DNA from: Desmodus rotundus
Taxonomy: Eukaryota; Chordata; Mammalia; Chiroptera; Phyllostomidae
Direction: 5' to 3'
Assembly (NCBI RefSeq): GCF_022682495.2
Contig: NC_071397.1
Coordinates: 27,667,427 to 27,731,426, forward strand
Length of the DNA stretch: 64,000 nucleotides
Shown: piece after piece, positions 11,259 through 21,860 of the stretch
Layout: each line of letters opens with the position of its first letter
Numbering within the stretch: the first letter of the stretch is position 1
Made by a program: the position numbers and the translations under genes
The notes under the pieces: model-generated
Told to the model about the DNA's origin: nothing
Databases searched by the model: none
The model's input: the letters and a program-made list of their open reading frames with translations, nothing else

Positions 11259-14200
11259 ATGATTGTAATTTGAATTATTACATAGATCTGCCTTTAAACA
11301 AAATATAGTCAGTGAACATCAATCCAATAAACACTTACTATGAAATATTTTTAATAAAAATTAATGTTCTGATTTTTATGCATGCCCAGTAGCTACTGTT
11401 GATTTTGTTGCCTCTGGCTGCACTAATGGAATCAAATTTCTAAGATTAACAGATCCTCATTACTGAAGCAGATCATGCCACATCATGACAATACCAACAC
11501 ACTGCCATCCTGTGGAGACCTGTCTAAGTAGCCAGTTAGGTTTCCCCCCGAAACATATTATTCAAATTGCTATAAATGTTGATGAGCCACATAAGTCACC
11601 TGGATTACTTCCAGAGTACTTAACAGTGATATTATCATCTTTACTTACATATTTGAGTTGTTCCACTTAAACCATTAAACTTTACTGGTCTCAGATTTAA
11701 AAGGTAGCTCTGGTGACAAGATAAAATTGAAATTTCAGAAAGTACTATATTAAAGTAGACTGGAGCATAGAATACTAAGGTAATTTAAACACTAGAAAAT
11801 TATTGGAGAATTGTACCCAGAAAATAGTTTTTAACTAGCATTAGTAAGATAGTGATGTTATGTTCCACCGAAGTCAGTCTCATGTTCACAGATGCTTAAG
11901 TGGTATGTTTTCTTTTGTTATAGCTATGATCATTGATCTTAAAGTTTTATTATTTATACCCTGAATACAGTTATATGAATACCTATACTTTTGTGGATTC
12001 TAAAATGGATATTTATTACTAACAGGACAATAAGGATGCAAACTCCTCAATCTGTAAGTTTTGAAAAAAGCCAGAAATAACCTCATTTATGTGTAAAAAT
12101 ACAGCAGCCTAAATAATAGGCAATAATGTACAAAGAAGACTAGCATTTAATTATACCATTTACTATATTTATTTCTTGTAATGACATTTTAAAAAATCTC
12201 CAATATATGGAAGCATCTTTTATGTAAACATTGTGTTTTCCCTTTGGTATCTCTCACCATCTATAGAATTATGTTAAGTTAAAATGACACGTGATAAATG
12301 ATATGAGTTTATCATTGTAAAATTATTTTATATTTCTTTTTAGCCATCTTTTTCCTAGTTATTTTTGCCATATAAGCTCTAAAATACATAAGAAATATTT
12401 ATTTATCTTTAAAATATTCCTTTTTAAATTGTTTTGAAGCAACTTATAAAAATAAGTTTGATATAACTGAATTAGAAATAGGGAATTTAGACATAGGATA
12501 AAAAGTATGAAAAACTTGAAAAGGTTTAGCAGGAGCTGCAAAGATGAATAACTTTTAGAAAACTGGGCCAGTGGAAAAAAGTTCAAAGAACAGAATTTTA
12601 ATCAATCTGAGACAAAAAAGCACAGTTTCCATGTCCAGTTTATTTATCCAGCTACCACGCTAGTTCACATGCTTAAAGAATTCGCTGAAGAAAAATATCA
12701 CACCAAGAGGAGAGCAAGAGGAAAATGTTTACGATGCAGCCGAAAATACTTACATTGTTTGAACCAGAAAACACCAACCTGTCGCTGAGGAAAAGGGTAA
12801 TAAGGAAAGATGAGTGTAACTTGACACTCAGGTATGAAGCTGAACATTACCATTTCTAAAGAGGTTTAAAGACAGAAAAGTCTCTATTAAAATAGTCTAA
12901 CAACAAAAAAAGTAAACTAGTCTAACAAGTTCCAATACTGAAGGAAGCTTTGAATGTCAACGCTGCCCCTATTGATACAAGAACCCAGTTTGTACAATTA
13001 GCACAGATTGAGATTAAGGGGGAGGGAAAGGATAGGTTTTTCAGTTGCTTTCCAGGAGTTTGAATGGATAACTAAAGTTGAAGGATGAAGATAGTCTCCA
13101 GAATAGTCAGATGCATTAAGCTGATGAAGATAAAGAAGAGAGAGATGGCTCCTATTCAAATGGGAAGGAGGCTCATCATTACAGAATGTCACATGTCCTG
13201 CTTATTAATAAAAGATTCTTAAACTTGTCTACATTGGGTTTCCAGTGATTTGTGGACCTGGCAGGGCTACACAGAATGAAAGTAGCTCTTTAGCATTAGT
13301 AAGAGGAGGCACAGTCTGACACAGATTCACATGAGAAAATCCATCATAAATATTCTCATTAATTCTCTGAATAACTATATACCAGAACTTAGTAAAAAAA
13401 AAAAAAATTCCTCATATCCTCTTTTTACAATCTAATACGGTAGGCACAGGTGCCCAAAATCACGGTAACATAAGACAAAGAAAATAATTATATTTTTGTT
13501 TCTTTTTTAATGTGTATCCTTTTTAAGGCAAGATAGGGGAATCCTAAAGGATATATCCAAAACCAGTTAATCTTGGTTTACTAGAAACTAAATTAACTAC
13601 ATTACTTTTAAATTGGTGGTGATTTCACATTAAAAGTTAATCATATTGTTCAGTATTTTAAAAAAGAATTGCAGAATTTTTCTGACAGACATTAAAGTGG
13701 ATATTTCATTTAAAGTGCTAAAAGAAAGTGAATATATTACCCTTTTGACCTTATTTTGGTGATCTAATATATAATATGATTCATTATAGTTTAAATAATG
13801 CAGGCTATGGTGTGGAGCACATGAACCTTATTTTCCTCTTTATCAGTTTAAAAAAGGATTTTCTTTTAATTTTGATAGGATCATCACCTATGAAAATTCT
13901 CTTTATGGACAGAGTTGATAGATCCTATGGCCATATTTTTCTTATGAAATAAATTAAAATTCTATTTTCAAATGTAAATTCTAAAATGCAAGATTTATTC
14001 ATTTTAATGGATGCACATACCTGAGATAAAAAGTGTCTGGAATGAGACATTCATTAAAATTCAATGGGCTAACTTGATTTAAGAACTGAAGTACAGACTG
14101 TACTTCATTCTGTTATGTTTACAAAGTGTTTCTTTCAAACTCAATAGCATCTGTTGAGTGATTATGGGGCTCTTCATATTTTTCCTAAAACTTATAGCAA

Positions 14201-14290
14201 AAAAACAATGCAAACAATATACTTTATTTTGTGGAGATTTTTTGTCAGTATGCACCAAGACTTCTACTGTATGAACGTGGCTACCACTAT
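11259..14290. other. Unassigned non-coding DNA, 3 kb
   Basis: No gene, RNA gene or confident repeat was recognised. It is AT-rich with short A runs (for example near 13394-13407). Open frames of 61-75 codons have no visible family features. Confidence 0.5.
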
Positions 14291-14468
14291 AATAAATTAT
14301 TTTTTTATATTATTTATTTATTTATTTTTAGAGAGAGGGGAGAGGAAGGAGAAAGAGAGGGAGAGAAACATCATCAATGTGTCATTACCTCTCATTCACC
14401 CCCTACTAGGGACCTGGCCCGAAACCCAGGCATGTGCCCTGGCTGGAAATTGAACATGAGACCCTTTG

Positions 14469-16411
14469 TTTTTTTAAAATATATTTTACTGATTATGCTC
14501 TTACAGTTGTCCATTATTTCTCCCCTTTAATCCCCTCCACCCTGTACTCCTGACCCACCATCGTTCCCCCATGTAAGTTCATGTCCATGGGTCATACACA
14601 TAAGTTCTTTGGCTTCTCCATTTCCCATACTATTCTTAACCTCCCCTTGTCTATTTTGTACCTACCATTTATGCTTATTCCCTATACCTTTTCCCCAATT
14701 CTCTCCCCTCCACCTTCCCTCTGATAACTCTCCATGTGATCTCTATTTCTGTGAATCTATTCCTGTTCTAGTTGTTTGCTTAGTTCGTTTTTGTTTTGAG
14801 GGGTTTTTTTAGGTTTGATTGTGATAGCTATGAGTTTGTTGTCATTTTGCTATTCATTTTTTTGATCTTCTTTTTCTTAGATCAGTTCCTTTAACATTTC
14901 ATGTGATAAGGGCTTGGTGATGATAAACTCATTTAACTTTACCTTATCTGCCCTTCCTTTCTAAAAGATAGCTTTGCTGGATAGAGTAATCTTGGATGTA
15001 GATCCTTGCCTTTAATGACTTTAAATATTTCTTTTCAGCCCCTTCTTGTCTTCAAGGTTTCATTTGAGAAATCAGCTGATTGTCTTATGGGAACTCCTTT
15101 GTAGGTAACTGTCTCCTTTTCTTTTGCTGCTTTTAAGATTCTCTCCTTATCTTTAATCTTGGGTAACTTATTTATGATGTGCCTTGGTGTGTGCTTCCTT
15201 GGGTCCAACTTCTTTGGGACTCTCTGGGCTTCCTGGACTTCCTGGAAGTCTATTTCCTTTGCCAGATTAGGTAAATTCTTCTTCATTATATTTTCAAATA
15301 AGTTTTCAATTTCTTGCTCCTCCTCTTCTTCTTTTGGCACCCCTATGATTCAGATGTTCGAACATTTAAAGTTGTACTTGTACTAGAGGTTCCTAAGCCT
15401 CTCCTCATTTTTCTGAATTCTTGTTTCTTCATTCTGTTCTGACTGAATGTTTCTTTCTTCCTTCTGCTCCAAACCGATGATTCAAGTCTTGGTTTCTTTC
15501 CCTTCACTGTTGGTTCCCTGTATATTTTTCTTTATTTACTTTGCATAACCTTCATTTTTTTCCTCCATTTTGTGACCATACTCAAGCATTTCTATGAGCA
15601 CCCTGATTATCAGTGTTTTGAACTGTGCATCTGATAGGTTGGCTATCTCTACATTGCTCAGTTGTATTTTTTTCTGAAGCTTTGATCTGTCCTTTCATTT
15701 GGGCCATAGTTTTTTGTCTCAGTGCATGTTATGTAGTAAGGGGCGGAGCCTTAGGTGTTCACCAGAGCAGAGCAACTGAGGTCACTGCATTGTGACACTG
15801 TACATGGGGGTGGGGTCTGAGAGGGAACAATGCTGCTTGCTCAGCTCTCAACTGGCTTTCAGTCACTTCCTCTGCTATCCACAAGCAAATTGGGCCCTCT
15901 TGGTGCTTATTCTGGGCGGTGGTTTTATGTATATTCTAGGACCCTGTGGGTCTCTCCAATGAACTCCTGTGAGGCTGTGAATTTTTCCCACTACCTCAAC
16001 CCTCACAGGTTTTTTCAGTCACAGGGTTTAAGACTTTATTTACCCATGCTAGAATCCTGGATTGCATGGTTTGTCTTGCCCCCCAGTTGTTCCTCCTGGT
16101 TTATCTGCATGCAAATGTGGGACCACCCAGTCTGTCATCCACTGGTTGTCCCATTGCTAGCTTCCAGCTTGCCACTCCTGGCTCTCCAGCCACTACCTTG
16201 CCATGAGTCCTCTCTGACCCCGCTGCCTGTCTAGCCCCTCCTGCTGGCCTGGATGAATGTTTCTTCTTTAAGTCCTTGGTTGTCAGACTTCCATACAGTT
16301 TGATTTTCTGGCAGTTCTGGTTAGTTTTGTTTTTAAATTTGTTGTTGTCCTTCTTTTGGTTTTGTGAGGAGGCAAAGTGTATCTACCTATGCCTCCATCT
16401 TCCGAACCTGC
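14469..16411 (-). mobile_element. HAL1-like LINE: 5' UTR + ORF1, no ORF2
   Basis: The minus-strand element starts near 16411 with the L1-type 5' end GAAGATGGAGGCATAGGTAG. It runs through about 0.7 kb of GC-richer 5' UTR, then an ORF1-like region (about 15705-15035), and passes straight into a 3' tail ending at a poly-T (poly-A on the minus strand) at 14469-14475. Endonuclease and reverse transcriptase sequence are absent. The element is therefore non-autonomous and resembles the half-L1 (HAL1) design. The target duplication GACCCTTT/GATCCTTT falls inside a VES SINE. Confidence 0.82.
15035..15705 (-). pseudogene. L1/HAL1 ORF1p relic
   Basis: A candidate start lies near 15705. The conserved part is open at 15340-15035 (101 codons). 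It begins with an acidic MPKEEEEEQEIENLFE stretch, then KEIDFQEVQEAQRVPKKLDP, HIINKLPKIKDKERILKAAK and VPIRQSADFSNETLKTRRG. These correspond to the L1 ORF1p RNA-binding and C-terminal regions (usual forms: PRHIIIKLPK, KERILKAAREK, IRLSADFS). The upstream coiled-coil part is broken by stops and frameshifts. ORF1p is an RNA-binding trimer in autonomous L1; this copy is dead. Confidence 0.85.
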
Positions 16412-16748
16412 GATCCTTTAGTTAACAGGTAGGCACTCAATCCACTGAGCCTCACCAGCCTGGGCAATAAATTCTATTGTGTCCTAATTTATTGTGTCAT
16501 TGAATCAAAGATAAAGTTCCACATGGCAACATCAAATAAGCTCAGTTTGGCTAACTAGCTGGCATGCTCAGTGCCAGGCATTGAGAAAGCCAGTGGTAGA
16601 AGACGGAATCTTACCTGTTACCAGACGTACAGAATGGCTTACTGCTCCAACTCTGGAAGGAGTTTCGGCTGCCACGCTGCACTCCCTCTCCAAAAGAAAT
16701 ATGACTACTGAAGTCCATAAAGTTGAAACTAATAAGGAATGTGAATGA

Positions 16749-16850
16749 CATATATATATATATGTATGTACATGTGTATATGTATATATGTATATACACA
16801 CACGTATACACCCACATACATACACACACAAGGAGAGAGAGAGAGAGAGT
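16749..16850. repeat. Compound (TA)(TG/CA)(GA) microsatellite
   Basis: TA runs grade into TGTATG and CACATACA-type units and end with a pure (GA)n tract at about 16832-16850. The minus-strand frames here, rich in Tyr, Ile and Cys, are translations of the repeat. Confidence 0.95.
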
Positions 16851-16879
16851 CTAGCCATTGTTAATATAATGAGAACAGT

Positions 16880-17405
16880 TTGTGAGACATTGATATAACC
16901 TGGTAGCCAAGGAGAGTGGACTGGAGCACATGCATGAACAATGACGACTTCACTGTACTAGTCAGTGAGTGCGGTAGACATCATTGAGTGAGCCTGGGTA
17001 CTCTGTGGCCATTGCATCCAAGATGACTGAGTGAGTAGAGCAATGATTCTGCATTAAAAATTGCATTAAGCTCAAACACTCCACTGTAGAAATTATTCAG
17101 ATGATTCAGAAGGCCACTGCTATGGACTACTGGTGATTGGCAGCTTCATCATGATTATGTACCTGCTCATGCATCACATCTGGTGCACAGTTTTTGGCCA
17201 AACAGCAAATAGACGCAGGTGACTCAGCCCCCTACAGTCCAGATTTGGCACCCTGTGACTTCTGGCTTTTTCCAAAACTAAAATCACCTTTGAAAAGGAA
17301 GATATTTCAGACCATTGAAGAGATTCAGGAAAATACAACAAGGCAGCTGATGATGATTGGGAGAACTATGCGAGGTCCTGAGGTTCCTATTTTGAAGGAA
17401 ACTGC
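16880..17405 (+). mobile_element. Mariner-family transposon, internally deleted
   Basis: The left part holds a transposase N-terminal region (about 17020-17115: CAAGATGACTGAGTGAGTAG, then AAACACTCCACTGTAGAAAT and TTCAGATGATTCAGAAGGC). It is joined almost directly to the C-terminal catalytic region (from about 17140). The middle of the transposase, with the first catalytic Asp, is gone. A VES SINE abuts or interrupts the right side, and I could not find the terminal inverted repeats. Element limits are therefore approximate. Confidence 0.75.
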
Positions 17406-17424
17406 AGAAGAGAAACATCAATGA
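17140..17424 (+). pseudogene. Mariner transposase C-terminal fragment
   Basis: One frame gives DSAPYSPDLAPCDFWLFPKL followed by KIFQTIEEIQENTTRQLMMI. Mariner transposases have YSPDLAP.D..LF in this region, and the D in this block is the third residue of the catalytic D,D34D triad. Just upstream, in other frames, is a remnant of the HHDNAPAH block (here degraded to HHDYVPAH), which carries the second Asp. Frameshifts and stops separate the blocks. The last codons run into the adjacent SINE. Confidence 0.85.
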
Positions 17425-17575
17425 GCAGGAGATACAACAATCGGTTGCCTCTCATATGCTCCCAACAGGGCCTTGGCTCACAACCCAGGCATGTGCCCTG
17501 ACTGAGAATCAAACTGGCAACCTTTTGGTTCACAGGCCAGTGCTCAGTCTACTGAGCCACAACATTCAGGGCCCC
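17405..17575 (-). mobile_element. VES SINE, truncated, antisense
   Basis: In antisense order it reads AGAGAAACATCAATGAGCAG, GGTTGCCTCTCATATGCTCC, CAACCCAGGCATGTGCCCTG and AACCTTTTGGTTCACAGGCC, ending CTACTGAGCCACAACATTCA. The A-rich tail and part of the pyrimidine stretch are missing. A CTGCAG hexamer on each side may be a short duplication but is weak evidence. Confidence 0.88.
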
Positions 17576-17580
17576 TGCAG

Positions 17581-18035
17581 TATTTTAAATTTCACTGGCT
17601 CTAGGTCAAGTAGATACTTTGGGTTCCTGGGTTATTTATTGGATACATTTGAAGGATCTCTCTTTGGGCTCATTATTATTTCTGTGTTTTATTTTAATAG
17701 CTACATGACAACTAAAGTGGAAGACTGTACAATAAATTGCTTTTGAATAGACTCCATGTCATGATTTTATTATTGGCAGTATTAAATTGTTAAAGTATTT
17801 AAACTCTGAAAACTACCAAGCACTATGTAAAATGAAATAATTAAATCAGTAAAATTCTTTTTGGAGCTTGATTTACTGTTTCAGATTACCTTCAGAATGA
17901 TGTTCTTTCCACAGAAGAACTATTTTCAGAGTGAAAAATGATATCCAGTGTTATCATAAAAGAACAATATTAGTATCAAAATAACATGCAATAAAGGCAT
18001 TATCTTAAAATGACATTGGCATTGTATTTTCTAAT
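17581..18035. other. Unassigned spacer
   Basis: AT-rich sequence with no recognised feature. Confidence 0.45.
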
Positions 18036-18380
18036 GTAGGTATTATTACATTGCAATAACAAATTAACCCCCCCAAATTCCTGTGGCTTATCAAACAAAT
18101 ATGTATTTTTGCTTGCATACTGCTAATGCAGTGATTGTGTGGGGTTGCAGGGGATGTCTGTGTTTTCCATATTTTCCTCAGGGCTCGGACTGACAGGAGA
18201 GCAATCACCTATGGTTGTACTTCCTGGACTATGTAATCTCTTCAGTTGACACAAAAGAAGAAAAGAGATTGGAGAATTGTACATAGGCTTGTATTGTTTC
18301 AGCCTAGAAATGGCATGTCATTCATTCCCCATTGTCATTGGTCAACACAATCATGTGGCTTTGCAAGGATGTATTAAAAA
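18036..18380. repeat. Ancient mammalian interspersed repeat (class unresolved)
   Basis: The landmarks are CAATAACAAATTAACCCCCC, TTCCTGTGGCTTATCAAAC and, later, CATTGTCATTGGTCAACACA. The order matches an old mammal-wide repeat whose start (TAACAAATTACC) also occurs near 24.55 kb. It is highly diverged. Confidence 0.4.
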
Positions 18381-18925
18381 TACAAAGAAGTAAATGGACC
18401 ATTTGGTGAGTATTTTTGTCTGTCACAGACAATATTATATTGCTTTTATCATGTGATGTTATCTTCTTGCCTTTTAAAGCCAATAAATTTGATTTCCCCT
18501 CAACTGGATGCATTCAAGGCATATGTTTTAATGCCATTAGAAGGAAACATGGATTTTGTAGCATGGATTTTTTCTCTGACATTATTATTTCATCCTATAT
18601 CTGGATAAGTTTTTTCAACTTACTTGTAGAGTTTAAAGAAATTGTGAGTGATGTTACCAAAAAAAAGCTATATGGCTCAAAAGAAAGAACGTTATCACCT
18701 GTTTCAGATAATAACAATTCCATAAATTAAATGTTTTTAAAAGTGGTACTAAATATAGGATTCCCTTAATATGCACATATCAGTAAAAACAGGCAATGAA
18801 AAAGGGACAAATTAAATTCAGATTATATACACACAATGAGTCAAGAAGCAACATTATAAAACATAAGACCTTTGCTTGAAGGTTCTTTTTCCTTCCCCCT
18901 CATTTTTAAACTGTTCTTTTCTAAT
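18381..18925. other. Unassigned spacer
   Basis: No gene or repeat was recognised. A 104-codon plus-strand frame (18416-18730) has no visible family features and no supporting context. Confidence 0.45.
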
Positions 18926-18972
18926 TTTATATATATATACATACACACACAAGCATATATACATATATATGG
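18926..18972. repeat. (TA)/(CA) microsatellite
   Basis: Alternating AT followed by ACAC and ATAT units. Confidence 0.9.
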
Positions 18973-19183
18973 TGCAACAATATTTGGATATACATAAACA
19001 ATGTGATTTTTCATGGAGAATATACACACCTGTTGAAAAGTGATCATGAAGCATTAAAAAGTGGGAAAGGCACCAGGATAAATAAGTCAATAAGAGGTGA
19101 ATAAAGTGACTTCAGTTTTAAAAACACACTCAAATCTAAAATGTTTAATTTACTGTGTTTTACGTTATACATCCTCACATGTA

Positions 19184-19262
19184 TGTATGCATATTTATAC
19201 ATATATACATATATATGTGTGTTTGCACCATATATATGGTGTGTGTGTATACAGAGAGAGAT
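19184..19262. repeat. (TA)/(TG)/(GA) microsatellite
   Basis: ATATAC and ATATATG units, then GTGTGTGT and a short GAGAGAG run. Frames rich in Tyr and Ile across it are artefacts. Confidence 0.9.
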
Positions 19263-19404
19263 GTTCTACTCACTAATATCCCAAACTTCTAAATTTTCTA
19301 GGAAATATATAATTCCAAACAGTAACATTTAAAAAATATAGGTTGACTAGTGTTTTAAAAACAGATATGCATTGTGATGTAATACATATATGTGCATATA
19401 CATA

Positions 19405-19971
19405 TGAGGAGGGGCCAAAAAGACCAGACTTATCTCCTGGAGGGCAGGCCCCTTGTAGTACACAGGCATCCCGCACTAGGTGAGTGTTTAAGGAACCCAT
19501 CTGTATCAGTGCACTAGCTGGTGTTGTTGTGAGAAACTGCTTTCAGCCTCAGTGAATTTGTTTTGAAGACTCTTTCAACATGTTAGCCCATTCCATGATG
19601 AATGATTTACAAGTGCACCTGTCCACACCATGCTGAATGTTTAGCAGTTTTAGACCAAAAACCACAAGACCCCAGTACCCCACCCCCATTCACCCAATCT
19701 CACCCCATGACTTTCTTTTGTTGTTGTTTACCTGGATGAAAATATCCTCACAGGGAAGCATTTTGCCAATGTGGAAGAGGTGAAACAAAAAATGGCAGAA
19801 GCACTAAAAGGCATCAAAACTGAGAGTTCAAAAACAGTTCTGAGCAGTGGAAAAAGCAATAGGTGTATTGCATCAAATGGAGAGTACTTTGAAGTTGACT
19901 GAAGTTTAAACATGTAAAAATAAATACATATTTTTTTATAAATAAAATCTGTTTTGGGGGTCCCCCTTGTG
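19405..19971 (+). mobile_element. Non-autonomous mariner derivative, copy A (567 bp)
   Basis: The element lies between TA dinucleotides (19403-19404 and 19972-19973). Its ends are inverted repeats: GAGGAGGGGCCAAAAAGACC on the left, and on the right TTTTGGGGGTCCCCCTTGTG, whose reverse complement is CACAAGGGGGACCCCCAAAA. It keeps 5' non-coding sequence and only the last ~55 codons of a transposase. A second copy of the same deleted structure, 566 bp long and inverted, lies at 40567-41132, so both derive from one deleted progenitor that could still be moved by a transposase supplied elsewhere. Confidence 0.88.
19736..19902 (+). pseudogene. Mariner-type transposase C-terminal tail (copy A)
   Basis: The frame reads GKHFANVEEVKQKMAEALKG, then, after a frameshift near 19825 and another near 19855, ends in CIASNGEYFEVD and a TGA stop. 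A C-terminal C/RCI...GEYFEGD block is typical of mariner transposases. Only the tail is present, with no catalytic triad. Confidence 0.8.
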
Positions 19972-20039
19972 TATATCAATACGTATGTGTGTGCACACAC
20001 ATACACAGCATCATAGTACATAGTCAAAAAATAGGATTT

Positions 20040-20261
20040 CCCTGGCCAGAGCAGCTCAATTGGTTAGAGCATCGTCCCATAAACCAAAGGTTTGCTTTTC
20101 AGTCAGAGCACATACCTAGTTTACAGGTTCAGTCCCCAGTTCAAGTTTGTGTGGAAGACAGCCAATTGATGTTTCTCCCACATTGATGTTTTTGTCCATC
20201 TCTCTCTCTCCCCTCCCCTCTCTCTAAAATCAGTGCACATATCTCTGAGTGAAGATAAAAA
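20040..20261 (+). mobile_element. VES SINE (diverged subfamily)
   Basis: The head is CCCTGGCCAGAGCAGCTCAA followed by TTGGTTAGAGCATCGTCCC, a variant of the usual TGGTGTGGCTCAGTGGATTG. It continues through CAGTCCCCAGTTCAAG and TTGATGTTTCTCCCACATTG and a long CT-rich run. The duplication is AAATAGGATTT (20029-20039) and AAATAAGATTT (20262-20272). The head differs enough from the other copies to suggest a different source lineage. Confidence 0.9.
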
Positions 20262-20272
20262 AAATAAGATTT

Positions 20273-20995
20273 ATAATAAGATGTATGGAAGAAAATTAAC
20301 TTTGCTAAAAGCACAAACAAATGTATATAAGTAAGTATTCTAGTTTCTTCAATTCCGTTTGACTTAAATACAGATAACTTATGGAGGTTTTGACTGTATC
20401 AGAGAAGTAGGTGCCTCACGAAGGAAGGAATGACTTGTCAGACTTAAGAGCTAAGCAGAAGTCTTATGGTGCTTCATGAGCAAGGAAACGTTATGAAAGA
20501 AGACACATGTTAGAAAGATTTATTTGACATTCTGTACAAGACTCATAATGATCTTGTAATAAGTTATCGATGTAACCTAGGCAAAAACAATGATCTATTT
20601 TATAGCATTACCCGTGGAAAAGAGACATCGATTAAGAGAAATAATCATAAAATAGAATTAACAACAGGACAACTAAGGTGTAGGAGAGTCAGAATGTATT
20701 ATTTTGTCAGGACTAATTAGCTGAGAGCGTTTGGCATAACTGGCAGTAAGAAAGTAAAACCTGGGGGCTGGAGATGTGTGGATAGAAGGAGGAAGGGGCA
20801 TCAGAAAGATAAGCACTGGAACTCAGATTTAAGTCAGTCTACCTGTGAAGACAGTTGGCATTATACAGGATGATGTTTTCAGAAAAAAGAGCCTAATGGA
20901 GAGAGAGAACAGACTGTCATGAAATCACAGGAAATGTCATAATTAATGGAATAAGAAAGAAACAGAGTCAGTAAACGTGACACTTTGGAAGAAAG
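20273..20995. other. Unassigned non-coding DNA
   Basis: No gene was recognised. The purine-rich stretch 20680-20950 (GGGGCTGGAGATGTGTGGAT, GGAAGGGGCATCAG) resembles diverged old mammalian repeat text but could not be assigned. Confidence 0.4.
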
Positions 20996-20999
20996 CAGT

Positions 21000-21185
21000 T
21001 ATGGGATCACATTTAGATGTTCCCTTTCACTGTGTTGCCTTGGGGAACTTACACAGGCTCTGTGAGCCTCATTTTCTTGGTCTGTGAAATGGATAATTTC
21101 TAACCTGAAGGACTCCCTTTAACATTAAATGTAATAAAGATGTAGAGACCCTAGCAGAGTCACTAGCACACAATGTATTATAGCT
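21000..21185 (+). repeat. MIR SINE
   Basis: The landmarks are GTGTTGCCTTGGGGAACTTA, GAGCCTCATTTTCTTGGTCT and GTGAAATGGATAATTTCTAA, followed by a CCTAGCAGAGTCACTAGCAC tail region. This is the MIR core and 3' part in sense. Confidence 0.75.
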
Positions 21186-21674
21186 ACCATCTTCACGAAG
21201 AAAAGCAAATCATATTGTACTAGAAACCCCCCCAAAATGCTTCTAGAAATTGGAAGGAAGCATTTACATATCGAAATGTGGGACAACTGATGACCTTGTG
21301 AAGAATATTTCATAAGAGAAGTGGAAGTGGAAGCCAGATAGTGAAGCATTACAAAGAAAGTGCTTTTTGAGACAGAGAATCCATAACATAAATTACTTTT
21401 TCAAACAGGTAAGCAGTGACGCAGGTAAGAAGGAAGGAGGGGATTGGATTGTGGTGCAAGTATAGTAGGTTTGAAGGAAATAGTTTCTGTTTGTTATGTT
21501 TTCCACTATGTGAGGCAAAAACAAATAAGTTTACCTTTAAATAGACAGTTAAGAAAGGGTTTTAAACATGGTTAGTAATAGTTGAAACTGGAAAAAGTAG
21601 GCCCTAGATAAGGCAGACATTGAACTGACCACACAGGCAGAAAGATGCTTAGTCTTGGCAAAAATGAGCTGTGC

Positions 21675-21860
21675 TTCTTACAAAGGAGTGTGAACCTAGC
21701 ATCAGACAGACCTGAGTTAGAGTCTGTGCTCTGTCATTACCTCAATGTGCATGATATCAGCAGGCCACTGGCTTTCTCTGGGGCAGATATTCTCATCCAT
21801 AAATGAAGGGATGATATTAACATCCAGGGCTGTTCTGAGCACCGTAATAGGAGTAGGCTT
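21675..21860 (+). repeat. MIR SINE
   Basis: The core landmarks are AGCATCAGACAGACCTGAGT, GAGTCTGTGCTCTGTCATTA and ATTCTCATCCATAAATGAAG, followed by the GGCTGTTCTGAGCACCGTAA tail region. Sense orientation. Confidence 0.7.

Larger units (their letters stand above)
14299..16465 (-). mobile_element. VES SINE split by a LINE
   Basis: The minus-strand VES begins on the plus strand as an A/T tail (TATTTATTTATTTATTTTTA), then GAGAAACATCATCAATGTGT and GCATGTGCCCTGGCTGGAAA. It stops at GACCCTTT near 14467. The missing head resumes at 16412 (GATCCTTTAGTTAACAGG) and runs to CACTGAGCCTCACCAGCCTG. The host SINE has its own duplication AATAAATT (14291-14298 and 16466-16473). The two parts join into one normal SINE once the intervening 1.9-kb LINE is removed. 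Confidence 0.9.

Noticed and set aside
16568..16858. Minus-strand frames rich in Tyr, Ile and Cys
   Set aside because: Their distinctive part is a translation of the TA/CA/GA microsatellite.
17402..17580. CTGCAG hexamers as the target duplication of the antisense VES
   Set aside because: Too short, and the SINE lacks its tail, so the true 3' border is uncertain.
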